In this document: positions 55,948 to 64,000 of the stretch, one piece after another
Position numbering within the stretch: position 1 is the stretch's first letter
Layout of the letters: the number at the start of each line of letters is the position of its first letter
NCBI RefSeq assembly: GCF_004684205.1
Contig: NZ_SRIO01000005.1
Coordinates: 1-64,000 of the forward strand
DNA from: Candidatus Macondimonas diazotrophica
GTDB lineage: Bacteria > Pseudomonadota > Gammaproteobacteria > UBA5335
Length of the DNA: 64,000 nucleotides
Direction: 5' to 3'
Notes under the pieces: generated by a model
Databases searched by the model: none
What the model was told of the DNA's origin: nothing
The model's input: the letters and a program-made list of their open reading frames with translations, nothing else
Position numbers and translations under genes: made by a program

Positions 55948-56343
55948 TCACTTGACGACACTGAGCTTGGGGCGCCCGCCGGATCCGGAAGATGGGTCGA
56001 CGGGCGGATTGTCCGGCGGGGGCTCGTCACCGTCATCCGCCTCACTGAACATCAGACCCTGACCGTTCTCGCGCGCATAAATCGCCAATACGGCACGCGG
56101 TGGAAATCGGATGTGACGCTCATGGCCATTGAAGCGCGCGGAGAAGTCGATCCCTTGGTTGGTCATGCTCAACCGGTGGGCCGCCATGGGCGAGATATTC
56201 AGGACGACACGTCCATCGCGGATCACTTCTGCAGGAACCTCGACACCCGGCTGCTCGCAGTCGACCAGCACATGCGGCGTCATGCCGTTGTCGCAAATCC
56301 ATTCATGGATGGCCCGCAGCAGATAAGGCTTTCGGGAAAGCAT
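55948..56343 (-). CDS. sspB: ClpXP protease specificity-enhancing factor SspB
   Basis: 131 aa from the ATG at 56343, 16 bases after sspA. The substrate-binding domain (PYLLRAIHEWICDNGMTPHVLVD... VLAIYARENGQG) binds ssrA tags. A Pro/Asp-rich flexible linker leads to the ClpX-binding tail GGRPKLSVVK. The linker is clearly shorter than in E. coli SspB. Confidence 0.94.
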   Translation of the reverse strand: MLSRKPYLLRAIHEWICDNGMTPHVLVDCEQPGVEVPAEVIRDGRVVLNISPMAAHRLSMTNQGIDFSARFNGHERHIRFPPRAVLAIYARENGQGLMFSEADDGDEPPPDNPPVDPSSGSGGRPKLSVVK

Positions 56344-56359
56344 GCGCCGGAAACCCGAT

Positions 56360-56998
56360 CTAAAAAGACAAGGCACGCATGGTGCCTTCCTGTCCGGACA
56401 GACTGCGACCGAACGCGGGACGCTGAAAAATGCGCTCCGCATACTCCCGCAGGATTTTCGTTTCGGGCGTCCAATCGATACCGAACTGTTCCAGCCGCCA
56501 CAGCAGCGGGGCCATCGTGATGTCCACGAGGGAGAAATCATGACCCAGAAAATAAGGCGGCGATGCGAACAGACGTTGGGTTTCTTTCAGTGAGTCCTGA
56601 AGCTTCTGGATCAAGGCGGTGCGTTCGGCAGATCCGCTGAGCGCCATCAGATTTTCGGCAACCGAGTACCAGTCCCGCTCCATGCGAAGCATGGCGAGCC
56701 GAAAGCGCGCGCGCGATGCGGGATCGACGGGCATCAACGGGGGATGCGGGAAGCGCTCGTCAAGATACTCCAGGATGATCCGCCCGTCATAAAGGACCAG
56801 ATCGCGATCCACCAGGGTCGGCACGCTCCCGTAAGGACTCAGATCCAACAGGTCCTCATGGATCCGCTCTGGATCGGGATAGACGATCTCGCACGACACC
56901 CCTTTTTCAGCCAACACCAAGCGAACCCGATGGCAATCGAGGCAATTGGCCTTGGAAAACAAGGTCATGCTGGAGCGGCGGGAAACCGTCGAACCCAT
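56360..56998 (-). CDS. sspA: Stringent starvation protein A
   Basis: 212 aa. ATG at 56998 (GGGAG upstream), giving the usual extension RRSSMTLFSKANCLDCHRVRLVLAEKGV. GST fold with a thioredoxin-like N-terminal domain (YGSVPTLVDRDLVLYDGRIILEYLDERFP) and a helical C-terminal domain. SspA binds RNA polymerase in stationary phase and lacks GST activity in known cases. Operon with sspB. Confidence 0.94.
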   Translation of the reverse strand: MGSTVSRRSSMTLFSKANCLDCHRVRLVLAEKGVSCEIVYPDPERIHEDLLDLSPYGSVPTLVDRDLVLYDGRIILEYLDERFPHPPLMPVDPASRARFRLAMLRMERDWYSVAENLMALSGSAERTALIQKLQDSLKETQRLFASPPYFLGHDFSLVDITMAPLLWRLEQFGIDWTPETKILREYAERIFQRPAFGRSLSGQEGTMRALSF

Positions 56999-57087
56999 TA
57001 CGTGCTCCCTGGACGATATTCCTGGAGAAAAAGACTGCGATCAGCGCAACAAGCTCCCACGCAACTTTCGCGCATAGGAGCGTATGC

Positions 57088-57852
57088 TCAATGAACGTCC
57101 TTCCAGTACTCTTTCTTCAATAAATATGCAAATACCCCAAAGACCGCCAGGAAAAGCAGAACCCACACGCCGACCTGGGTGCGCTTGAGCTGCGCCGGCT
57201 CGGCGATGTAGCTCATATAGGTCACCAGATCACGCACCGCGCGATCATACTCTTCCGGCGTCAACTGGCCTTCACTGACCTGTACGAACGGTGATCCGGC
57301 CGTTGCGCCGTGGCCAGCCTCACCGTGGGCATCGGCGTCGTGGTCTCCATCATCCGACTTGAGTGCCTGCCAACCCTGCAGTTCCCACAGGACATGCGGC
57401 ATCCCCACATCCTTGAATACAAGATTGTTCACACCCAAGGGTTTACTCGGGTCGACATAGAAGGACTTGAGGTAGGTGTAGAGCCAATCGACCCCGCGCT
57501 GACGCGCCGTCAGCGTCAGATCCGGCGGCGCCTTGCCGAACCAGTTCGCCGCATCCGCGGCCGGCATGGCAACGGTCATGGTTTCGCCGACCTTTTCGCC
57601 AGCAAACATCAGGTTATCCACAACCAGATCGGGCGGAAGATTCAGATCCTCGGCCATGCGCGAATACCGCATGTACTGGGCCGAATGACAGCTCAGACAG
57701 TAATTGTGGAAGAGCTGTGCGCCTCGCTGCAGGGACTGCACGTTGCCCACATCGATATTGGCATGCTCAAGATGGACATCTGCGCTGGCCGCAGAAGCCA
57801 ACGAAGGTAACAGGGAAAACCCCAAGACCGCAATGCGTTTCCAAACGTTCAT
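57088..57852 (-). CDS. petC: Cytochrome c1 subunit of the bc1 complex
   Basis: 254 aa. Signal peptide to about residue 23, heme-binding CLSCH (Cys52, Cys55, His56) followed by SAQYMRYSR, conserved GMPHVLWELQG with the likely methionine-ligand region, and a C-terminal membrane anchor (GVWVLLFLAVFGVFAYLL). A short His/Asp-rich insert follows WELQGWQALKS. It transfers electrons from the Rieske protein to soluble cytochrome c. Last gene of petABC. Confidence 0.95.
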   Translation of the reverse strand: MNVWKRIAVLGFSLLPSLASAASADVHLEHANIDVGNVQSLQRGAQLFHNYCLSCHSAQYMRYSRMAEDLNLPPDLVVDNLMFAGEKVGETMTVAMPAADAANWFGKAPPDLTLTARQRGVDWLYTYLKSFYVDPSKPLGVNNLVFKDVGMPHVLWELQGWQALKSDDGDHDADAHGEAGHGATAGSPFVQVSEGQLTPEEYDRAVRDLVTYMSYIAEPAQLKRTQVGVWVLLFLAVFGVFAYLLKKEYWKDVH

Positions 57853-57867
57853 CAGTTTCCCCTTCCG

Positions 57868-59109
57868 TCAGGTCAGCCGATCAGGTACAGGCTTGGTCGA
57901 ATCCAGCCGGCTGTAGATCGGCATGGCCAAGAAGAACAGGAAATAGATCACGGACAACACCCGGGCAATCAGCGTGTAGGTGGGGCTTGGCGGATTCATC
58001 CCCAGATACCCCAGGCCGAGGAAGCTAACCACGAAGAGTGTCAGGGCAGTCTTGTAGATTGGGCCCTTGTAGCGGATCGATCGTACCTTCGACCGGTCGA
58101 GCCACGGCAGCAGCGCCAGAATCATCACCGCGCCACCCATCGCAATCACGCCGCCCAGCTTATCGGGGACGGCACGCAAGATCGCGTAGAACGGTGTGAA
58201 GTACCACACCGGCGCAATGTGCTCCGGCGTTTGCAGCGGATCGGCGGCCTGGAAGTTGGCGTGCTCCAGGAAATATCCGCCAAACTCGGGCGCGAAAAAG
58301 ATGATCACCGAAGCCAGGGCCAGGAAGATCACCACGCCAAAGATATCCTTCACCGAGTAATAGGGATGGAAGGGAATACCATCGACCGGGATCCCGTTTT
58401 CATCCTCATTATCGTGAATCTCGATGCCGTCGGGATTGTTGGATCCGACTTCATGCAAGGCCATCAGATGCGCCACGACGAGACCCAGCAGCACCAGCGG
58501 CATCGCGATCACATGCAAGGCGAAGAATCGATTCAAGGTGGCATCGGAGACGACAAAATCACCTCGAATGAACTGTGCCAGTGCTTCACCAACGAAGGGT
58601 ACGGCACCAAACAGCGAGATGATCACCTGTGCGCCCCAGTAGGACATCTGGCCCCAGGGCAGCAGATAGCCCATGAACGCCTCGCCCATCAGCACCAGAT
58701 AGATCAATACGCCGAAAATCCACACCAGTTCCCGCGGCTTGCGATAGGATCCGTAAAGGAGTCCACGGAACATGTGCAGATAGACCACCACGAAAAACAG
58801 CGACGCTCCGGTGGAGTGCATGTAGCGGATCAGCCAGCCCCAGCTAACATCGCGCATGATGTACTCGACTGACGCAAACGCGTCTTGAGCGCTGGGCTTG
58901 TAGTTCATGGTCAGCCAGATTCCGGTAAGCAGCTGATTGACCAGAACCACCAGCGCCAGACTTCCGAAGAAGTACCAGAAGTTGAAGTTCTTCGGCGCGT
59001 AGTACTCGGATACCTGTTCCTTCCACATCTTGGTGACGGGAAGGCGCTCATCGACCCAGTCGAGACCCCAAAGCATCAGCTCACGGGCATTGTTCATCAC
59101 ACCGCGCAT
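57868..59109 (-). CDS. petB: Cytochrome b subunit of the bc1 complex
   Basis: 413 aa, full-length (not split) cytochrome b. ATG at 59109 with AAGGAG upstream, overlapping the petA stop in TGATG. Four heme histidines in two H-x13/14-H pairs (RYMHSTGASLFFVVVYLHMF and FFALHVIAMPLVLLGLVVAH). The Qo-site motif reads PVWY (IAPVWYFTPFY), the variant usual in beta- and gammaproteobacteria, in place of PEWY. GYLLPWGQMSYWGA is the other Qo segment. Confidence 0.95.
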   Translation of the reverse strand: MRGVMNNARELMLWGLDWVDERLPVTKMWKEQVSEYYAPKNFNFWYFFGSLALVVLVNQLLTGIWLTMNYKPSAQDAFASVEYIMRDVSWGWLIRYMHSTGASLFFVVVYLHMFRGLLYGSYRKPRELVWIFGVLIYLVLMGEAFMGYLLPWGQMSYWGAQVIISLFGAVPFVGEALAQFIRGDFVVSDATLNRFFALHVIAMPLVLLGLVVAHLMALHEVGSNNPDGIEIHDNEDENGIPVDGIPFHPYYSVKDIFGVVIFLALASVIIFFAPEFGGYFLEHANFQAADPLQTPEHIAPVWYFTPFYAILRAVPDKLGGVIAMGGAVMILALLPWLDRSKVRSIRYKGPIYKTALTLFVVSFLGLGYLGMNPPSPTYTLIARVLSVIYFLFFLAMPIYSRLDSTKPVPDRLT

Positions 59110-59705
59110 CAGGCCGCTCCTTTGTCATCGCCGATCATGATCTGGGAATTGCCCACGAAGCGATGGGGCGGAACCGCCATGTTGAGCGGCGCAGGTACCC
59201 CGGCAAACACCCGTCCGGCCATATCGAACCGTGAGCCATGGCAAGGACAGAAGAATCCACCCGGCCAATCGCCTCCTAAGTCCGCCGCACCCGGTTCGGG
59301 GCGATAGGTCGGCGAGCACCCCAGATGCGTGCACAGCCCAATCAGAACGAGAAACTCAGGCTTGATGGAACGATAGGTATTCTGAGCGTAGGGCGGCTGT
59401 TGATCTTGCGCCGAATCAGGGTCACGCAACTCGCTTCCCAACCCGTCCAGCTTCGACAGCATGTCCGGCGTGCGCCGAACCACCCATACCGGCTTGCCGC
59501 GCCACTCGACGGTCAAACGAGCACCCGGCTCCAATTTGCTGATATCGACTTCCACCGGCGCGCCAGCCGCTTCAGCGCGAGCGCTGGGCTGCATGGCCGC
59601 GAGGAAGGGATAAACTCCGAACACCGCACCGGCGCCGCCAACCGCCGCAGTGGCGACGGTCAGAAAGCGTCGCCGACTGGTATCGACACCCCCGTCATTG
59701 CTCAT
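59109..59705 (-). CDS. petA: Ubiquinol-cytochrome c reductase Rieske iron-sulfur subunit
   Basis: 198 aa from the ATG at 59705 (GGAG ten bases upstream; a TTG seven codons earlier rejected). N-terminal twin-arginine segment SRRRFLTVATAA with one membrane helix. The cluster-binding boxes are CTHLGC (125-130) and CPCHGS (153-158), giving two Cys and two His ligands plus a disulfide. First gene of petABC. Confidence 0.95.
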   Translation of the reverse strand: MSNDGGVDTSRRRFLTVATAAVGGAGAVFGVYPFLAAMQPSARAEAAGAPVEVDISKLEPGARLTVEWRGKPVWVVRRTPDMLSKLDGLGSELRDPDSAQDQQPPYAQNTYRSIKPEFLVLIGLCTHLGCSPTYRPEPGAADLGGDWPGGFFCPCHGSRFDMAGRVFAGVPAPLNMAVPPHRFVGNSQIMIGDDKGAA

Positions 59706-59737
59706 TCGTGGGATTCTCCATAGCAACTATCTTGACT

Positions 59738-59776
59738 GGGATGCCGGATCGACGACCGCCGATGGCCGGTCATCCC
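59738..59776. repeat. Imperfect inverted repeat upstream of petABC
   Basis: GGGATGCCGG (59738-59747) pairs with CCGG-T-CATCCC (59766-59776), ten pairs with one bulged base and an 18-base loop. It lies 33-71 bases before the petA ATG, so it could be in the leader or overlap the promoter. Confidence 0.5.
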
Positions 59777-59783
59777 AACGTAA

Positions 59784-59799
59784 TCCTGCCCGGGCAGGA
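59784..59799. repeat. Perfect 16-bp palindrome upstream of petABC
   Basis: TCCTGCCCGGGCAGGA, two exact 8-bp halves with no spacer. An A-run follows on the plus strand, so it is not a terminator in either direction. A protein-binding site for petABC control is possible. Confidence 0.5.
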
Positions 59800-59839
59800 A
59801 AAATTCGAGCGCGATTCTACACCTGCCAATCGGCATTGC

Positions 59840-60961
59840 CTACTTGCCGCCGTCAACATTCAGCGATTCCAGACGCGTCCGCAAGGCATCCAGAAATCGT
59901 CTGTTTTCATCCGGTCGACCGACCGTCACACGCAAGCAATCGCTCAGAGCTGGGTGCGTACCGTCCATCAATTTGATGAGAATGCCGTCCTGACGCAGCC
60001 CGTCATGAAGCGCATGCGCACACCCGTGTGGAACCCGGAACAACAGGAAATTCGCTGCTGAAGGATAAACCATCAGACCAGGGAGTGCCGCCAGGCCCGA
60101 TGTCAGCCGTGTCCGCTGATTGCAAATTTCCGTCGCCTGCTGCTGCCACACCGCAGGGTACTGCATCGCCACCGTGGCCGTGATCTGGGTCAATACATTG
60201 ATGTTGTAGGGAAGCCGCACCTTGTCAATTTGCGCGATCCACGCTGCTGGACCGGCCAAGACCCCGAGACGCAAGCCCGCAAGACCCGCCTTGGACAAAG
60301 TCCGCATCACCAGCACATTGCCGAAGCGGCCCGCCTGGGGCAAAAAACTGTCCGAAGCAAAGGGAGCGTAGGCCTCGTCCACCACCACGATCCCCGACGC
60401 TGCTTCGATGATTGCGCACATGTCCTCACGCGCGAACGGATTGCCCGTTGGATTATTGGGGTAGGCGAGAAACACCACGGCGGGACGATACTGCTGGATG
60501 GCGGCGATCATTGCCGCGCGATCGAGGCTGAAATCGTCGTCCCGTAACGGCACCCCGACGAAACGCACCCCGAGCCACCGCGCAATGAGCCGGTACATGG
60601 CGAAGGTGGGTTCCGGCGCAAGCACCACCGCGCCGGGGCGCGCGAGTGCCAGGATGATCATCTGGATCAGCTCGTCGGAACCGTTTCCGAGCAATACCTC
60701 GGCGGCGTCCGGAATCGCCAGCGCCGAGCGCAGGACAGGCATGAGTTCGCCCGAACGGGGATCCGGATAGCGATTCAAGGCTGCTTGCGCGATTGCCGAT
60801 AGCCACGGCTGCATGAGATCGGCTGGCCAGTCATAGGGATTTTCCATGGCATCAAGCTTGATCAAGCCGTCTGCGGGATGGACGCGATACGGCGAGAGGG
60901 CCTGGATGTCTTCACGCACCCAATCCCGCATACGCCCGTCGGCACCCTGATCAGCGCTCAT
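59840..60961 (-). CDS. hisC: Histidinol-phosphate aminotransferase
   Basis: 373 aa from the ATG at 60961, overlapping the hisD stop in TGATG. Class II PLP enzyme: KLDAMENPYDWP at the start, LLGNGSDELIQMI, VFLAYPNNPTGNPF, IVVDEAYAPF, and the PLP lysine in RTLSKAGLAGLRLG. Seventh step of histidine synthesis. Confidence 0.95.
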   Translation of the reverse strand: MSADQGADGRMRDWVREDIQALSPYRVHPADGLIKLDAMENPYDWPADLMQPWLSAIAQAALNRYPDPRSGELMPVLRSALAIPDAAEVLLGNGSDELIQMIILALARPGAVVLAPEPTFAMYRLIARWLGVRFVGVPLRDDDFSLDRAAMIAAIQQYRPAVVFLAYPNNPTGNPFAREDMCAIIEAASGIVVVDEAYAPFASDSFLPQAGRFGNVLVMRTLSKAGLAGLRLGVLAGPAAWIAQIDKVRLPYNINVLTQITATVAMQYPAVWQQQATEICNQRTRLTSGLAALPGLMVYPSAANFLLFRVPHGCAHALHDGLRQDGILIKLMDGTHPALSDCLRVTVGRPDENRRFLDALRTRLESLNVDGGK

Positions 60962-62280
60962 CACAGGCCCGTCCGGGCGACCGCAGAACCCGCATGCGCC
61001 GCAAAACCCTCGCCAGTCGCCAGGGTAGCGGCCAGCCGCCCGAGAACCGCTCCGCCTTGTGGGCCACACTGGATGATGCTGCTGCGCTTTTGAAAGTCAT
61101 AGACCCCGAGCGGTGAGAAAAAGCGCGCGGTTCCCGCGGTCGGCAGGACGTGATTGGGACCCGCGCAATAATCTCCGACAGCCTCGGGCGTATATCGACC
61201 CATGAAAATCGCACCGGCATGCCGAATCGACGGTAACAGCGACTCGGGGTCCTCAACCGAGAGCTCGAGATGCTCGGGAGCCAACCGATTGGCAATTTCG
61301 GCCGCTTCATCGAGATCACGCGTTTCGATGAAGGCACCGCGACGGGACAGCGCGCGCGCGATGATGGTCTGGCGCGGCTGATCCGGCAGCAACACGGCGA
61401 TCCGATCCGCGACCCGATCGAGAAATGCTCGATCGGGGCTGATCAGGACCGACTGGGCGTCCTCATCGTGCTCGGCCTGCGAGAACAGGTCGAGCGCAAT
61501 CCAGTCCGGATCGGTCTGGCCATCGCAGATGATCAGGATTTCCGACGGGCCGGCGATCATATCGATCCCAACCTGCCCGAATACCAGCCGTTTGGCTGTT
61601 GCGACGAAGCGGTTTCCCGGCCCCACGATCTTGTCCACCCGGGGGATGGTGTCCGTGCCGTAGGCCAGCGCGGCGACCGCTTGGGCGCCGCCCACGGCGA
61701 AAACCTGCTCCACGCCGACAATCGCGGCCGCAGCAAGCACCAGATCGCTGCGTCGACCCTCCGGGGTCGGCACACACAGGATGATCTCGGGCACGCCGGC
61801 CACCTGCGCCGGAATCACGTTCATCAATACCGAGGAGGGATAGGCGGCTTTGCCGCCGGGCGCATAGATGCCAACCCGATCGAGCGGACGCACCTCCTGG
61901 CCCAGCACGTTGCCCAAGCCGTCCGTGTAACGCCACGATTCGAGGCGCTGGCGTGCGGCATATTCGCGCAACCGATCGGCAGCGCTCTCCAGCGCCTCAC
62001 ACAGCTCCGGTGCGATCCGATCCCGGGCGGCGGCCAGTTCGGCAGGTGGAATTTGCAGATCCGCCGCAGTCGCGCCAGTCGCCCATCCATCGAAACGGCG
62101 GGTATAGGCCAGCAGCGCCTCGTCTCCCTCGCGCCGGACCGCATCCAAGATTTCCTGCACCGCATGCTGCACTTCAGCCTGCTGGAGCTCGGCCTGAACC
62201 CGGAGCGCACCAAGCGCCTGCTCGAAATCCGGCTGAGCCGTCGTCAATCGGAGCAAACGCAGCGGATCGCCTGTGCTCAT
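60961..62280 (-). CDS. hisD: Histidinol dehydrogenase
   Basis: 439 aa. ATG at 62280, ATGA overlap with the hisG stop. Zinc-dependent NAD enzyme: [71 protein letters not shown] and [15 protein letters not shown]. It performs the last two oxidations from histidinol to histidine. Confidence 0.96.
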   Translation of the reverse strand: MSTGDPLRLLRLTTAQPDFEQALGALRVQAELQQAEVQHAVQEILDAVRREGDEALLAYTRRFDGWATGATAADLQIPPAELAAARDRIAPELCEALESAADRLREYAARQRLESWRYTDGLGNVLGQEVRPLDRVGIYAPGGKAAYPSSVLMNVIPAQVAGVPEIILCVPTPEGRRSDLVLAAAAIVGVEQVFAVGGAQAVAALAYGTDTIPRVDKIVGPGNRFVATAKRLVFGQVGIDMIAGPSEILIICDGQTDPDWIALDLFSQAEHDEDAQSVLISPDRAFLDRVADRIAVLLPDQPRQTIIARALSRRGAFIETRDLDEAAEIANRLAPEHLELSVEDPESLLPSIRHAGAIFMGRYTPEAVGDYCAGPNHVLPTAGTARFFSPLGVYDFQKRSSIIQCGPQGGAVLGRLAATLATGEGFAAHAGSAVARTGL

Positions 62281-62927
62281 TGCACTCCCCTTTCGGCTTC
62301 AACCACCTCGGCCAAGGCAGCCACCAGTGCCCGCACCGACGCGTGCTTGGTCTTCCAAGATGCCGGATTGACCACCAGACGCGCGCTGATCTCCATGAGA
62401 GTCTCCAATGGGACCAAGCCATTGGCACGCAGCGTATTGCCGGTATCCACCAGATCGACGATCCAGTCCGCCAGACCGACCAGGGGTGCCAGCTCCATGG
62501 ATCCATAGAGCTTGATGACATCGACCTGCTGTCCCCGCGCGGCAAAAAAGGCGCGGGTGGCCGCAACATACTTGGTCGCCACCCGCGGTTGCGCGCCGGC
62601 CTGACCGCGCCCCTCGCGACCCGCCAAGACCAGACGGCACCGCCCGATCCGGAGGTCCAGGGGCTCGTAAAGAATCGACCCGCTCTGTTCCATGAGAATG
62701 TCCTTTCCGGTCACGCCAAGGTCTGCGCCGCCATGGAGGACATAGGTTGGCACGTCCGTCGGCCGCACGATGATCAGCCGGACCGACGGTCGGGACGTTC
62801 CCAGAATCAGACGCCGGCTGGATGCGGGGTCCTCTTCCGGAACGATCCCGACGCGCGCCAGCAGCGGCAGCGTTTCCTCAAGGATGCGCCCTTTCGACAG
62901 GGCCAGCGTCAACTGAGATTCGCTCAC
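62277..62927 (-). CDS. hisG: ATP phosphoribosyltransferase, short form
   Basis: 216 aa. GTG start at 62927 with a weak ribosome-binding site. [33 protein letters not shown], and the C-terminal [16 protein letters not shown] phosphoribosyl-binding loop. It lacks the C-terminal regulatory ACT-like domain of the long form, so it should need the HisZ partner, which is not in this window. First step of histidine synthesis. Confidence 0.95.
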   Translation of the reverse strand: MSESQLTLALSKGRILEETLPLLARVGIVPEEDPASSRRLILGTSRPSVRLIIVRPTDVPTYVLHGGADLGVTGKDILMEQSGSILYEPLDLRIGRCRLVLAGREGRGQAGAQPRVATKYVAATRAFFAARGQQVDVIKLYGSMELAPLVGLADWIVDLVDTGNTLRANGLVPLETLMEISARLVVNPASWKTKHASVRALVAALAEVVEAERGVQ

Positions 62928-62969
62928 GATCTTCTACTCACCATCGCCTGCATCGGCCGCCGCCGGCGC

Positions 62970-64000
<1,031 letters not shown>

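Noticed and set aside
59784-59799. Palindrome TCCTGCCCGGGCAGGA as a terminator of hisC or petABC
   Set aside because: No U-run follows on either strand in the needed direction and no loop is possible without breaking the centre; kept only as a possible protein site.

Overview
The window is GC-rich chromosomal DNA of a gammaproteobacterium. Support comes from an LpoA-type penicillin-binding-protein activator, the SspA/SspB pair, a type A RNase P RNA, the fused full-length cytochrome b of petABC, a meso-DAP type MurE, and the gene order murA-hisGDC / petABC-sspAB / yraN-lpoA-rsmI-rnpB / mraZ...ftsZ-lpxC / secA-argJ, which recalls Pseudomonas. The genus cannot be named from the sequence. I saw no tRNA or 5S/16S/23S rRNA genes, IS elements, prophage or CRISPR. 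Coding density is high, and only two gaps reach 300 bases (1372-1734 and 8591-8900).

Left part (1-28.4 kb, accessory and housekeeping mixture). A truncated thioredoxin-fold gene and a YeeZ-like SDR converge. They are followed by a trehalose-from-glycogen operon (glgX-treZ-treY). Next is a nitrate transporter with a clear sigma-54 promoter, followed by a fused PP2C phosphatase / Ser-Thr kinase. An Fd-FAD-NAD reductase and a TetR regulator come next, then a DUF3592-like membrane protein, tatD, transaldolase and a diguanylate cyclase. Two adjacent acyl-CoA dehydrogenases follow: one has a glycine-rich insert and the other a shortened C-terminus, and the operon ends in tandem hairpins. The part closes with a NERD-nuclease/SF1 helicase, rimO, and an mprF-acvB operon for making and probably hydrolysing aminoacyl-phosphatidylglycerol.

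Middle (28.4-52.6 kb). Nudix/ThiE-like fusion, argJ, secA, dciA (opposite strand), lpxC, and then the complete division and cell-wall cluster, read leftward: mraZ-rsmH-ftsL-ftsI-murE-murF-mraY-murD-ftsW-murG-murC-murB-ddlB-ftsQ-ftsA-ftsZ. Most junctions in it are ATGA, GTGA or TTGA start/stop overlaps. A recognisable sigma-70 promoter lies upstream of mraZ.

Right part (52.7-64 kb). rnpB with its terminator and a -10 box that overlaps the rsmI stop codon; rsmI divergent from lpoA-yraN; sspA-sspB; petA-petB-petC (cytochrome bc1); hisG-hisD-hisC; and murA, which runs off the right edge.

The core genes are ordinary. The points most worth a second look are the unusual acyl-CoA dehydrogenase pair, the sigma-54-driven nitrate transporter/kinase-phosphatase pair that lacks reductase genes beside it, the mprF-acvB lipid operon, the orphan NERD-helicase, the orphan Fd-reductase/TetR pair, and several strong inverted repeats in regulatory gaps.
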